DNA of 64,000 nt from JBQTKD01 sp963703165. GTDB lineage: Bacteria > Actinomycetota > Actinomycetes > Sporichthyales > Sporichthyaceae. Below, one piece after another: positions 50,025-59,277 of this stretch. The DNA is taken from the NCBI GenBank assembly GCA_963703165.1, contig OY969798.1:186001-250000 (forward strand), written 5' to 3'. The translations under genes and the position numbers were made by a program. The stretch's first letter is position 1; every line of letters starts with the position of its first letter. Under the pieces are notes generated by a model. The model was not told the origin of the DNA. It worked only from the letters and a program-made list of their open reading frames with translations, and ran no database searches.

Positions 50025-50420
50025 ATGGTTCCTCGCCAACCCGCCGACGAGTTCGGGCCCTCCCCGGACAGGAACCACGTCGAGCACCTCCTGGCGGACC
50101 TACCCCAGGCGAGCCGGGTTCCTCGGAAGGACCAGGACCTGGCCTTCGACCACCCGTGGGAGGTGCGGGTTCTCGGCATCGCCGTCGAACTGCACCAGCA
50201 GGGCCTCTTCGAGTGGCCCGAGTTCCAGGGCAGCCTCATCGACGAGATCGGCCGATGGGAGCGAACCGGTCCCGACGGCCATGAATGGTCGTACTACCAC
50301 CGCTGGCTCGATGCGCTGCAGCGTCTGCTGGAACAGCAAGGCGTCCTCGCCGGCAGCGAGGTACGCACGCGGATGCAAGAGCTCCTCTGCGCCAAGCCGG
50401 ACCCCGGCCATCACGCCTGA
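50025..50420 (+). CDS. Nitrile hydratase accessory/activator protein
   Basis: The product is 131 residues. It resembles the N-terminal half of the beta subunit (FDHPWEVRVLGIAVELHQQG, then EWPEFQGSLIDEIGRWE and YYHRWLDALQRLLEQQGVL), as do the NhlE/NhhG/P14K proteins. These swap with alpha to insert cobalt and oxidise the claw cysteines. It follows alpha by two bases, the normal position. Confidence 0.93.
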   Translation: MVPRQPADEFGPSPDRNHVEHLLADLPQASRVPRKDQDLAFDHPWEVRVLGIAVELHQQGLFEWPEFQGSLIDEIGRWERTGPDGHEWSYYHRWLDALQRLLEQQGVLAGSEVRTRMQELLCAKPDPGHHA

Positions 50421-50446
50421 CCACACACTCTTGAGCGGAGACTTTC

Positions 50447-51979
50447 GTGCCTGTCCGTCCCCCCACCCACGCCGAACTCCGGGACATCGCCGACTCGTTC
50501 AACCTCGGCCTCTCCGATGACGACGTCGCGTCCTTCCAGGAGCTCATGGGCCCGTGGCTGCACGCATATCACGTCGTGGAGCAGATGGTCGAGCCGGCTC
50601 TTCTGCCGGTGAAGTATCCGCGCACGCCGGGCTACCGACCCGAGCCCGCCGAGAATCCCTACAACGCGTGGTACTGGAAGAGCACTGTCCAGGGTGCCGC
50701 CGAGGGACCCCTCGCGGGCAAGACGGTCGTCCTCAAGGACAACGTCTGTCTGGCCGGCGTGCCGATGATGAACGGGTCGGTCACGCTGGAGGGTTACGTC
50801 CCCGAGGTGGACGCGACGATCGTGACGCGGATCCTCGACGCCGGCGGCACGATAGTCGGCAAGGCGGTGTGTGAGGACCTGTGCGTCTCCGGTGGTAGTC
50901 ACACCGCCGCCACGGGTCCCGTGCTCAACCCGCGCGACCCGCGGTACTCGGCGGGCGGATCCTCGGCCGGCTCCGCGGCCCTGGTCGCCGCCGGTGAGGT
51001 CGACCTCGCGATCGGCGGGGATCAAGGCGGCTCGATCCGCATGCCGGCCGGTTGGTGCGGCGTCGTCGGCCACAAGCCGACGCACGGACTCGTCCCCTAC
51101 ACCGGGGTGTTCCCGATCGAGCACACCCTCGACGTCACGGGCCCGATCGGCGCCACCGTGCGCGACGTGGCGGTGCTGCTGGAAGTGCTCGCCGGGGTCG
51201 ACGGGCTGGACCCGCGACAGCCGTCCACCGTCGCGCCGGTCGCCTACGCGGACGAGCTCGCCGCCGGCATCGACGGCCTGCGGATCGGCGTGGTCCAGGA
51301 GGGATTCGGCTGGGAGGGACTGTCCGAGCCGGGGGTCGACGACGCCGTCCGCGAGGCCGCCTCCAGCCTCAAGAAGGCCGGTGCGACCGTCTCCGACGTC
51401 TCGATCCCGTTGCACCGTCAGGCCATTGCCATCTGGACGATGGTGGCTGTCGAAGGCGCCACCGAACTCATGATCAAGGGCGCGTCGATGGGGACGAACT
51501 GGCGGGGTTACTACACCACCAGCCTGCTCGACGCCTTCGCGAAGGGCCTCAAGACGAGAGCTCGCAACCTGTCGGAGACGGTCAAGCTCATCATGATGCT
51601 CGGCGAGTACATGCACCGCGAGTACGACGGCCGCTACTACGCCAAGGGCCAGAACCTCGCCCACACCCTCCGCACCGCCTACGACACCGCGCTGTCCGAG
51701 TACGACGTCCTGGTGATGCCGACGCTCCCGCTGCTCCCGACCCCGATCCCGCCGCCGACGGCGAGCCGGGCCGACTACGTGGCGCGCGCGTTGGAGATGC
51801 TCCCGAACACCGCGGCCTTCTCGCTCTCGGGACACCCCGCGGCCACCGTCCCCTGCCAGCCCGACGGGTCACTTCCCATCGGCATGATGATCATCGGCCG
51901 ACCCTTCGAGGACAGCCTCGTGCTGCGCGTCGCCGCAGCGTTCGAGGAACTCGTCGGCGGATTCTCGACGGCGGGCTGA
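50447..51979 (+). CDS. Amidase, amidase-signature family
   Basis: The product is 510 residues from GTG 50447 (GGAG seven bases upstream). The catalytic triad is Lys97 (VLKDNV), cis-Ser172 (GGSSAGS) and Ser196 (GGSIRMP), positions almost identical to those of the nitrile-pathway amidase of Rhodococcus. It hydrolyses the NHase product amide to the acid and ammonia. Its length and context make aliphatic or aromatic monoamides the likely substrates. Confidence 0.95.
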   Translation: MPVRPPTHAELRDIADSFNLGLSDDDVASFQELMGPWLHAYHVVEQMVEPALLPVKYPRTPGYRPEPAENPYNAWYWKSTVQGAAEGPLAGKTVVLKDNVCLAGVPMMNGSVTLEGYVPEVDATIVTRILDAGGTIVGKAVCEDLCVSGGSHTAATGPVLNPRDPRYSAGGSSAGSAALVAAGEVDLAIGGDQGGSIRMPAGWCGVVGHKPTHGLVPYTGVFPIEHTLDVTGPIGATVRDVAVLLEVLAGVDGLDPRQPSTVAPVAYADELAAGIDGLRIGVVQEGFGWEGLSEPGVDDAVREAASSLKKAGATVSDVSIPLHRQAIAIWTMVAVEGATELMIKGASMGTNWRGYYTTSLLDAFAKGLKTRARNLSETVKLIMMLGEYMHREYDGRYYAKGQNLAHTLRTAYDTALSEYDVLVMPTLPLLPTPIPPPTASRADYVARALEMLPNTAAFSLSGHPAATVPCQPDGSLPIGMMIIGRPFEDSLVLRVAAAFEELVGGFSTAG

Positions 51980-52012
51980 GCCTCCACCGCTAGGACCAAC
52001 CCGGGAGAAGAG

Positions 52013-52195
52013 ATGAACCAAGCGCGTCCTGCCCTGCTTGGGGTTCCGGTCGCCGCGTTGCTGGCCGTACTTTGCGCGATCTTCGCGCTCTACGTCATGA
52101 CGCTCGACAACGGCCTCGTCCTGCAGGGACTGGCCACGCAGGCGCACGAGTTCGTCCACGACGGTCGCCATTTCCTCGGCGTCCCCTGTCACTGA
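52013..52195 (+). CDS. cbtB: CbtB, cobalt transporter small subunit
   Basis: The product is 60 residues with GGGAGAAG before the ATG. One membrane helix (GVPVAALLAVLCAIFALYV) is followed by the His-rich C-terminus HEFVHDGRHFLGVPCH, the characteristic CbtB metal-binding motif. It pairs with CbtA for cobalt uptake, here clearly serving nitrile hydratase maturation. Only 33 bases separate it from the amidase stop, so there is no room for a cobalamin riboswitch. Confidence 0.93.
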   Translation: MNQARPALLGVPVAALLAVLCAIFALYVMTLDNGLVLQGLATQAHEFVHDGRHFLGVPCH

Positions 52196-52211
52196 CCATC
52201 CGGGGTTGAGA

Positions 52212-52961
52212 ATGTCTACCGTCGCGACGCCTCAGGTGAGGCCACTGGACGAAACGGCCTGGTCCCCCGCGGTGCTCCGTCGCGGACTGGCGGCCGGTCT
52301 CATCGGTGGCGTGGCGATGAGCGGCTTCCTGCTCCTGGTCGGGGAGTCCTCGATCCGCCGCGCCATAGAACTGGAGACCGCCGCCGCGGATTCGCGCCAC
52401 CACGAGGAGGTCTTCTCCCGGGACGTGCAGGTGCTCGGCGGCGTGGTGGCATGCCTGGTCTACGGAGTGCTGCTGGGCGCTGTGTTCGCGGTCGTGCACG
52501 CGATCCTTCGCCGGCGTGCCCAGGCCGCTGCATTCAGGTCGGCCCTTCACCTCGGCGCGACCGGGTTCGTCACGATCTCCGTACTGCCGGTTCTGAAATA
52601 TCCCGCGAATCCGCCGGGCGTCGGCGATCCCGGGACCATCGACCAGCGCACGATCAGGTATCTCACCTTCTTGTTCGTCGGCGTCCTGCTGACGCTGCTG
52701 GCCCGGCAGTTGTGGCAGCGCCTGCGCGATCGCGGGGTGGCCGAGGAATCCTCGGCCGTGGTGGTCGCCGGCTCCTGGGCGGTGCTCGTCGGGATCGCCT
52801 ATCTGACGTGGCCCCAGAATTCGGAGACCACGCCCGTGCCCGCCCAGCTGCTGTGGAACTTCCGACTGTCCTCGCTCGGCGGCGCGTTCGTGCTCTGGAC
52901 GACGATGGCCTTGGCCTTCGGGTGGCTGGCAGGGCGCTCCCCCGATCGAATCGATCGATGA
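52212..52961 (+). CDS. cbtA: CbtA, cobalt transporter membrane subunit
   Basis: The product is 249 residues from ATG 52212; a TTG two codons upstream is possible. About five membrane helices are visible, with the family motif VLKYPANPPGVGDPGTI between helices and His-containing SRHHEEVF. The stop overlaps the ligase ATG (ATGA). Its role is cobalt import for the Co-type NHase. Confidence 0.92.
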   Translation: MSTVATPQVRPLDETAWSPAVLRRGLAAGLIGGVAMSGFLLLVGESSIRRAIELETAAADSRHHEEVFSRDVQVLGGVVACLVYGVLLGAVFAVVHAILRRRAQAAAFRSALHLGATGFVTISVLPVLKYPANPPGVGDPGTIDQRTIRYLTFLFVGVLLTLLARQLWQRLRDRGVAEESSAVVVAGSWAVLVGIAYLTWPQNSETTPVPAQLLWNFRLSSLGGAFVLWTTMALAFGWLAGRSPDRIDR

Positions 52962-54556
52962 GATCGCCGCAGCAGGACGGATCTGACGGTGGGAAAGCCG
53001 TGCCGCACGCCGACCGCGTCGCCGAGACGATCGGCGACGCTCTCCGTCTCGCCGCGAGGCAGCGCCCCGGCGCGGTGGCGTTGATCGACGGCGACGACCC
53101 GACGCGGAGGTGGACGTTCGCCGAGTTGGAGGCGGAGGCCCTGCGCACGGCCCGCGCCCTCCAGGGGAGGTTCCGCCCTGGCGAGCACATCGCGGTGTGG
53201 GCCCCGAACCGGCCGGAATGGACCTTCCTGCAGTTCGGGGCAGCTTTGGCCGGCCTGGTGCTGGTCACCGTCAACCCTGCGCTGCGCGCCGCCGAGGTCC
53301 ACGACGTGTTGGAGCGTTCGGATTCGGTTGCGGTGTTCGTCGAACCCACGTACCGCGGCACCGACCTCGTCGGGGTGGTCGAGTCCGTGCGGACGGACCT
53401 GCCGGCGCTGCGCGAGGTGTGGTCGTTCGCCCACTGGGACGACCTGCTCGGACATGGGGATGGTGCGGGCGACCTCCCCGTTGTCGAACCGGACTCGACG
53501 TGCCAGATCCAGTACACGTCGGGAACGACCGGCGCACCGAAGGGCGCGATGATCACGCACCGAGGCATGACGGTGAACGCACGTCTGTACGCCGCGATGG
53601 TCGGCGCCCGTGACAGTGATGTGTGGGTCAACGCAATGCCGCTGTTCCATACGGCCGGGTGTGGGCTCGCGACGTTGGGTGCCCTGCAGAGCGGTGGCGC
53701 TCAGTTGTTAATTCCGGGCTTCGACGCCGGCTTGGTCCTGGACCTCATCGAGAGCGAACGCGGGACGCTGCTGCTGCAGGTGCCGACGATGCTCATCCGG
53801 TTGCTGGACGCTCAGGCGGACCGCCCGCGGGACGTCGCGAGCTGGCGGATCAGCAGTCTCGGCGGCGCCCCGGTCGCACCGGAACTGGTCCGTCGAGCGC
53901 AGGAAGAACTCGGCCTCGCCGTGGCCATCGGCTTCGGACAGACCGAGTCGAGCCCCTACATCACACACACGGTGCTCGATGATCCGCACCCGGAATGGCA
54001 ACGGACGGTGGGACGGCCGATGTCCGGCATCGAGGTAAGGATCACCGTGCCGGGCGGCAAGGACGAGGTCCCCACCGGCGAGGTCGGCGAGATCTGCACC
54101 CGCAGCGTGTGTGTGATGCGCGGGTACTACGGCGACCCGCACGCCACCGCCGCGGCGATCGACACCGACGGGTGGCTGCACACCGGGGATCTGGGGTGCA
54201 TCGACGAACGCGGGTACCTCCGCATGGCCGGCCGCCTGAAGGACATGATCATCCGCGGGGGCGAGAACATCTACCCGCGCGAGATCGAGGACGTGCTGCT
54301 CGAACACCCCGGGGTGGATGAGGTCGCGGTGGTCGGGGTTCCTGACCCGGAGTGGGGCGAAACCGTTGCAGCGTTCGTGCGCTCGCAGTGCGGGGTCAGC
54401 GACCACGAGCTCGATGCCTTCTGCCGGGCGCGCCTAGCCACCTTCAAGGTCCCGCGAGTGTGGCGAGTCGTGAGCGAATTCCCCCAGACGGCATCGGGGA
54501 AGATCCAGAAGTTTCAGCTCGCCCGTCAGCTCGGGGCGGAGCCTGCCGCGACCTGA
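52958..54556 (+). CDS. Acyl-CoA synthetase (AMP-binding, FadD-like)
   Basis: The product is 532 residues. The nucleotide-binding loop is YTSGTTGAPKGAM, the A5 motif GFGQTESSP, the hinge DMIIRGGENIYP and the catalytic Lys is in TASGKIQKF. All are canonical. It overlaps CbtA by four bases and is the last gene of the island. It would convert the acid released by the amidase to an acyl-CoA for beta-oxidation, completing nitrile, amide, acid and acyl-CoA on one element. Confidence 0.94.
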   Translation: MRSPQQDGSDGGKAVPHADRVAETIGDALRLAARQRPGAVALIDGDDPTRRWTFAELEAEALRTARALQGRFRPGEHIAVWAPNRPEWTFLQFGAALAGLVLVTVNPALRAAEVHDVLERSDSVAVFVEPTYRGTDLVGVVESVRTDLPALREVWSFAHWDDLLGHGDGAGDLPVVEPDSTCQIQYTSGTTGAPKGAMITHRGMTVNARLYAAMVGARDSDVWVNAMPLFHTAGCGLATLGALQSGGAQLLIPGFDAGLVLDLIESERGTLLLQVPTMLIRLLDAQADRPRDVASWRISSLGGAPVAPELVRRAQEELGLAVAIGFGQTESSPYITHTVLDDPHPEWQRTVGRPMSGIEVRITVPGGKDEVPTGEVGEICTRSVCVMRGYYGDPHATAAAIDTDGWLHTGDLGCIDERGYLRMAGRLKDMIIRGGENIYPREIEDVLLEHPGVDEVAVVGVPDPEWGETVAAFVRSQCGVSDHELDAFCRARLATFKVPRVWRVVSEFPQTASGKIQKFQLARQLGAEPAAT

Positions 54557-54786
54557 CGCCGCCTTGTCCGTCCTGTGCCGATGAGCACCTCGCGCCCGAG
54601 GCCTCGGTCGCCGGGCGGGCCGTCGACTTCAGGTGGGGCGTTACGGGCAGTCCTCGGGCAGTTGCACAGCACCGAAGTCGACCTTGCCCTAGAGGTGTCA
54701 GCCCGCTCGGACCAACGGTTTGGGCCCATCGCTGCAGTGCACCGGGGAGACCGTCCACCTCCGCACCATCTGGCCAGAATCTGGCC

Positions 54787-54831
54787 AAACTGAGGAGAGC
54801 CACCCGAAGGTGGCTCTGACCTGCGTAAACG

Positions 54832-54854
<23 letters not shown>
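54787..54854. repeat. Right 68-bp direct repeat, including intact tRNA-Pro 3' end
   Basis: Identical to 46036-46103, 8751 bases apart. It covers the tRNA 3' flank with a nine-pair hairpin around CGAA (54796-54817), probably the tRNA terminator, plus the 3' 23 bases of tRNA-Pro. A CTGGCCA-type direct repeat just upstream (54769-54787) is also partly present at the left copy. The rest of 54557-54786 shows no gene. Confidence 0.85.
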
Positions 54855-54908
<54 letters not shown>

Positions 54909-55053
54909 ATGCCCGGCGAACCGAGCCTGCCGACCCTATCGCAGGCAACCGGGCGACTTCCCTCCGGTTTACGCCCGCGTGGCGCACATAACGTCTCGAT
55001 GCCGGCCGGATCGATCACCCGTTTGGCGGCGCCGGTGTTCCTAGCCTGAACGT

Positions 55054-55890
55054 GTGGATCTCTCCCGTCTGCTCGACCTCGAGCAACCGCGCGCCCAGGT
55101 GGCCGCGGTGGCGGTGCTGGGAGCCCTCCTCGTGGGCGGATGCTCGCTGGACGACGAGGCGAGCCTGGGCGCCTCACAGGCCCAGATCGCTGCCGCGGAG
55201 GCCAACGACGCGGCGCGGACCGCGCAGGTGCGCGCGGCGGTTGCCTGCGACCTCGGCGCTCCGTGGACGGACGTCTCACGCCCGACCCCGGCCGATCCCG
55301 CAATGCCGCCGTCGGGAAGTGCGCGGCCCGCCTCGACCGCCCGCGGGGCACTGGGTGACGGCAGCGTACCGACGCTGAACTACGCGGAACGACGGGTGGA
55401 CACCGACACCGTCATGTTCACCGCCAGCCACCACGGCAAGGTGCGGGTCGCGATCAGCGTCGTCCGGAGCAACGCGCAGTGGACGTGGGACACCCTGGCG
55501 GCCTGCGATCAGGCCGAGCTACCCGCCGCGTCGGACAGCACCTCGCCCGCCATCGTGTGGACCGACAGCGCCGGCAAGCGCGTGTCCACCAGGACCGTGC
55601 GCACGGAGCGCCTGAACCGCAGCGTCCAGGAGTGCTACGGCGAGCACGTCTCGATGGTGGTCCTCGACGGTCGCCGCTACGTCTCCGACCCGTTGGGCGC
55701 CTACACCGGCACGACCTACGGCAAGTACCGCGACGGCGCGACGCTGCCCCCAGGAGCCACGGACAGCGGCCTGCGCTTCGGAAAGGACGCGCTGTGGCGT
55801 ACCACCGGCACCGACTACGTCTACCTGGTCGACGGCACCAACACGCGGCGGCTGCCGCTGGAGAAGAGTGACCCGCCCGGCGTGTGCTGA
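55054..55890 (+). CDS. Putative lipoprotein, paralogue of the next gene
   Basis: The product is 278 residues from GTG 55054. An N-terminal hydrophobic segment ends in LLVGGCS, lipobox-like, so it is probably a surface lipoprotein. The C-terminal half (WTWDTLAACDQAELP, NRSVQECYGEHVSMVVLDG, YVSDPLGAYTG) matches the product of 56076 in order and spacing, with shared Cys residues. The family is not recognised. The two were produced by tandem duplication. Confidence 0.75.
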   Translation: MDLSRLLDLEQPRAQVAAVAVLGALLVGGCSLDDEASLGASQAQIAAAEANDAARTAQVRAAVACDLGAPWTDVSRPTPADPAMPPSGSARPASTARGALGDGSVPTLNYAERRVDTDTVMFTASHHGKVRVAISVVRSNAQWTWDTLAACDQAELPAASDSTSPAIVWTDSAGKRVSTRTVRTERLNRSVQECYGEHVSMVVLDGRRYVSDPLGAYTGTTYGKYRDGATLPPGATDSGLRFGKDALWRTTGTDYVYLVDGTNTRRLPLEKSDPPGVC

Positions 55891-56075
55891 CGCACCGTCA
55901 CCACCGGGAACGGACCGTTCGGCCGGTCAGTGTCAGGCCGTTGGCACGATCCGCGATCGCCACCGGCGCCCTACGGTTCCTGAGTGGAGGACGTTGCCGA
56001 CCCGGTGTCCGGGAACCCGTTCGACATATGCGGATATTCCCTCCGTCCGGCCGTGACCGTTCCTACCCTCATCTC

Positions 56076-56972
56076 ATGACGTTTCGAGGGGCCACCGAGG
56101 GCGCCACGGTGCTGGCCCTGGGATCGATGTTTTTCGGCACGTTCTTCCTCCTCGACGTCGATCTCTCGCGGCCGCAATCGCGCGAGCAACCGTTCGCGTA
56201 CACCCAATACGACGACCTCGGCCACACCGAGTACCTCCGCGACCGCCTCGAGTGCGACGGCCCCTACGGCGGAGGAGGCCAGAAGGCGCGGCCACGCGCG
56301 CTGTACGGCGCGCCGAAGGTGCCCTCGCGCAGCGTCAGCGCGGCCACCCCCGACGAGGTGATCGAGCGACAGTTCCGGGCGGTCGATCCGTTGGTGATCT
56401 ACGGGCGTAGTGCGCTCGGGCCGGACACGAAGGGCCGCAAGCGGTATCTGTACACCTACGACCGCGACGACAAGCGGAAAGTGGCGATCGTCGTGGCCCG
56501 CGTCGCGACGTCTCCGGACGCATGGGAATGGGACAAGCTCGTTCACTGCGACCTGTCTGAGATTCCGGAGGTCGGCCTCGAGAATCTCGCGCGGCGGACG
56601 GTTTGGACCACCCGCACCGGAACCCTGGTCCCGACGCGCCTGGTCTACTCGTTCCGCATGACTCCCGACATGCAGCGTTGCTACGGGCCCGGGGTGGAGG
56701 TCATCTCGTACCGGGGCGGCCAGTACGTCGCCGACCCGCTGGGCACGCTCCCGAGGCCGCTGAAGGAGCCGTACGTGCACGACGCCCTCCTGCCCGCCGA
56801 CGCCGTCGACACCGGCCTGCGGCAGGGAACGGTCTCGCTCTGGCTCGGTGGCGATCTCGAGCGCATCTACCTCCTCGGCCCGCACAGTGTTCGTGCGCTG
56901 CCACGGCTCCCTTACCTGTCGTCGATGGCGATCCCGGCGCCGGAGCAGTTCACCTCTTGCGCTTCTCCTTGA
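56076..56972 (+). CDS. Putative membrane-anchored envelope protein, paralogue of the previous gene
   Basis: The product is 298 residues from ATG 56076; the frame is open further upstream without a better start. One N-terminal hydrophobic helix (GATVLALGSMFFGTFFLL) without lipobox suggests a membrane anchor. The C-terminal half (WEWDKLVHCDLSEIP, TPDMQRCYGPGVEVI, YVADPLGTLPRP) parallels the lipoprotein upstream. Its last 23 bases overlap the convergent der 3' end. The function is unknown. Confidence 0.7.
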   Translation: MTFRGATEGATVLALGSMFFGTFFLLDVDLSRPQSREQPFAYTQYDDLGHTEYLRDRLECDGPYGGGGQKARPRALYGAPKVPSRSVSAATPDEVIERQFRAVDPLVIYGRSALGPDTKGRKRYLYTYDRDDKRKVAIVVARVATSPDAWEWDKLVHCDLSEIPEVGLENLARRTVWTTRTGTLVPTRLVYSFRMTPDMQRCYGPGVEVISYRGGQYVADPLGTLPRPLKEPYVHDALLPADAVDTGLRQGTVSLWLGGDLERIYLLGPHSVRALPRLPYLSSMAIPAPEQFTSCASP

Positions 56973-58392
56973 CCTTCACCGAGAGTTCGATCGGTGTGCC
57001 GACGAAGCCGAACTGCTCGCGCAGCTTGCGTTCGATGAACCGTCGGTACCCGGCCTCGATGAACCCCGAGGCGAAGAGCACGAACCGCGGGGGTCGGGTG
57101 GAGGCCTGCGTGGCGAACAGGATCCGGGGCTGCTTGCCGCCCCGGATGGGGTGCGGGTTGGCAGCGATCAGCGCGCCGATGAACGAGTTCAGCTTGCCCG
57201 TCGGCACGCGCTGGTCCCACGACTCGAGTGAGGTCTCCAGCGCCGGCACGAGCTTGTCGACGGCCCGCCCGGTGCGCGCGGAGATGTTGACCCGCGGCGC
57301 CCACGGGACGCGGACGAGTTCCTTCTCGATCTCGCGCTCGAGGTAGTAGCGGCGCTCCTCGTCGATCAGGTCCCACTTGTTGTAGACGACGACCAGCGCA
57401 CGGCCGGCGTCGACGACCATCGAGATGATGCGGGTGTCCTGCTCGCTGATCGGCTCGAAGCAGTCGATGATCACGACGGCGACCTCGGCCGATTCCAGGG
57501 CCGCCGCGGTGCGCAGGCTCGCGAAGTACTCGTGGCCCGACGCGGTGGCGACCTTGCGGCGGATCCCGGCGGTGTCGACGAAGCGCCAGGGCTTGCCACC
57601 CAGCTGGATCAACTCGTCGACCGGGTCGACGGTGGTCCCGGCGACGGAGTCGACGACGACCCGGTTGGACCCGGCGAGCTTGTTCAGCAACGAGGACTTG
57701 CCGACGTTCGGCTTACCGACGATGGCGACTCGACGCGGCCCACCGGTGACGACGGCACGCTCGCCGGGCAGTTCGGGCAGGGCGTCCAGCACCGCGTCGA
57801 GCAGGTCACCGGAGCCGCGACCGTGCAGGGCCGAGACCGGGTAGGGCTGGCCGAGGCCGAGCGACCAGAGCAGCGTGGCGTCGGCCTCACCGGAGGGGCC
57901 GTCGACCTTGTTCGCGGCCAGGACGACGGGCTTCTTCGTGCTGCGCAGGATCTTCATGACCGACTCGTCGTGGTCGGTCGCCCCGACGGTGGCATCAACG
58001 ACGAACAGCACCGCGTCGGCGGCGTCGACCGCGAGTTCGGCCTGCGCGGTGATCGAGGCACGCAGACCCTCACCGTCCGGGTCCCACCCACCGGTGTCGA
58101 CCACGGTGAACCGGCGCCCGTTCCACATCGCGTCGTAGGCGACGCGGTCGCGGGTGACGCCGGGCTTGTCCTCGGTGACGGCCTCGCGACGGCCGATGAT
58201 GCGGTTCACCAACGTGGACTTGCCGACGTTCGGCCGTCCGACGACGGCGAGCACCGGCGCGGGCTCGACGGTCGCGGACTCGTCCTCACCGAACTCGGAG
58301 TCGTCGAACTCGAAGTCGGCGAAATCCGCCTCGGTGTACTCGCCGTCGTCCTCGAGGTGCTGAACAGTCTCGTCGGGGGTGGACCCGTTCAT
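56950..58392 (-). CDS. der: Ribosome-assembly GTPase Der (EngA)
   Basis: The product is about 480 residues from ATG 58392; the frame stays open upstream to 58536, so the start is not certain. There is an acidic N-terminal extension of about 45 residues typical of actinobacteria. Two GTPase domains follow, with P-loops GRPNVGKST and GKPNVGKSS, DTGGW and DTAGI switch-II motifs, and NKVDG and NKWDL. A C-terminal KH-like domain ends in VKEKRKR. It is required for 50S subunit maturation. It is downstream of cmk, the standard actinobacterial order. Confidence 0.96.
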   Translation of the reverse strand: MNGSTPDETVQHLEDDGEYTEADFADFEFDDSEFGEDESATVEPAPVLAVVGRPNVGKSTLVNRIIGRREAVTEDKPGVTRDRVAYDAMWNGRRFTVVDTGGWDPDGEGLRASITAQAELAVDAADAVLFVVDATVGATDHDESVMKILRSTKKPVVLAANKVDGPSGEADATLLWSLGLGQPYPVSALHGRGSGDLLDAVLDALPELPGERAVVTGGPRRVAIVGKPNVGKSSLLNKLAGSNRVVVDSVAGTTVDPVDELIQLGGKPWRFVDTAGIRRKVATASGHEYFASLRTAAALESAEVAVVIIDCFEPISEQDTRIISMVVDAGRALVVVYNKWDLIDEERRYYLEREIEKELVRVPWAPRVNISARTGRAVDKLVPALETSLESWDQRVPTGKLNSFIGALIAANPHPIRGGKQPRILFATQASTRPPRFVLFASGFIEAGYRRFIERKLREQFGFVGTPIELSVKVKEKRKR

Positions 58393-58456
58393 CGAACAAC
58401 TACTTTCTGATGCTGTGTCACTGTGTAATTCTGTTGAGCCGGCACCGGCGCCGGTG

Positions 58457-59194
58457 TCAGTGCGCGAGGTCTCCGCTGACCGGTTCGGGCAGCACGCGGC
58501 GCACCCGGTCGAGCACTGCCTCGATGACCTGCTCACGGTTCAGCGTGGTGGTGTCCACCTCGACCGCGTCGGAGGCCTGCAGCAGCGGGGCGACCGTTCG
58601 ACTGGAGTCCAGGGTGTCGCGGCGGGCCAGCTCCTGCTGCGTGGCCTCCACCGAGACGTTCTGCGCGCCTGCGGCGGTGAACTCAGCACTGCGTCGCCCG
58701 GCGCGGGCCTCGGCCGAGGCGGTCAGGAAGATCTTCACCGGGGCGTCGGGGGCGACGACCGTGCCGATGTCGCGGCCCTCGACCACGATGCCGCCGTCGT
58801 CGGCGCAGCAGCGCGCGATGATCGCCCGCTGCATCGCGACCAGGCGGGTGCGAACCGCGGGCACCGCGCTGACGAGGCTGACGGCGCCGGTCACCTCAGG
58901 GGTGCGGATGGGCCCGGAGACGTCGTGACCGTCGACGGTGATGCCGGGCGCCTTGGGGTCGGTGTCGCTGAACAGCACCGGCCGCTCGGCAGCGGCGGCC
59001 ACGGCGATGGGGTCGTGCACGTCGATGCCCTGCTCGAGCATCCAGAAGGTGATCGCGCGGTACTGCGCTCCGGTGTCCAGGTAGCGAACCCCGAGGGCCT
59101 CGGCGACGCCGCGCGAGACGCTGGACTTCCCGGAGCCGGACGGGCCGTCCATCGCGATGACCAGCGACGACTCGAGTGGGCGCGAAGACTCCAC
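58457..59194 (-). CDS. cmk: Cytidylate kinase
   Basis: The product is 245 residues and phosphorylates (d)CMP. The P-loop is DGPSGSGKSS at about residue 16, the substrate region RYLDTGAQYRAITF and GRDIGTVVAPDA, and the lid region RRDTLDSSRTVAPL. In the common family motif D-T-G-A-x-YR all residues are present. It is upstream of der, probably co-transcribed. Confidence 0.96.
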   Translation of the reverse strand: MESSRPLESSLVIAMDGPSGSGKSSVSRGVAEALGVRYLDTGAQYRAITFWMLEQGIDVHDPIAVAAAAERPVLFSDTDPKAPGITVDGHDVSGPIRTPEVTGAVSLVSAVPAVRTRLVAMQRAIIARCCADDGGIVVEGRDIGTVVAPDAPVKIFLTASAEARAGRRSAEFTAAGAQNVSVEATQQELARRDTLDSSRTVAPLLQASDAVEVDTTTLNREQVIEAVLDRVRRVLPEPVSGDLAH

Positions 59195-59277
59195 GGTGAT
59201 CGAACTCCTGACCTCACCGACGGACCGCGGTGCCGGCCAGTCAGTTCAGCCTACAGGCGATTGAGGCGGGAGCAGGG

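Noticed and set aside
51980..52012. Cobalamin riboswitch upstream of cbtB
   Set aside because: The spacer is 33 bases, far too short for the aptamer, and is mostly ribosome-binding site.
46441..54830. Integrase or transposase inside the nitrile island
   Set aside because: Every sizeable frame is accounted for by the nitrile, regulatory and cobalt genes. No recombinase motif was seen on either strand.
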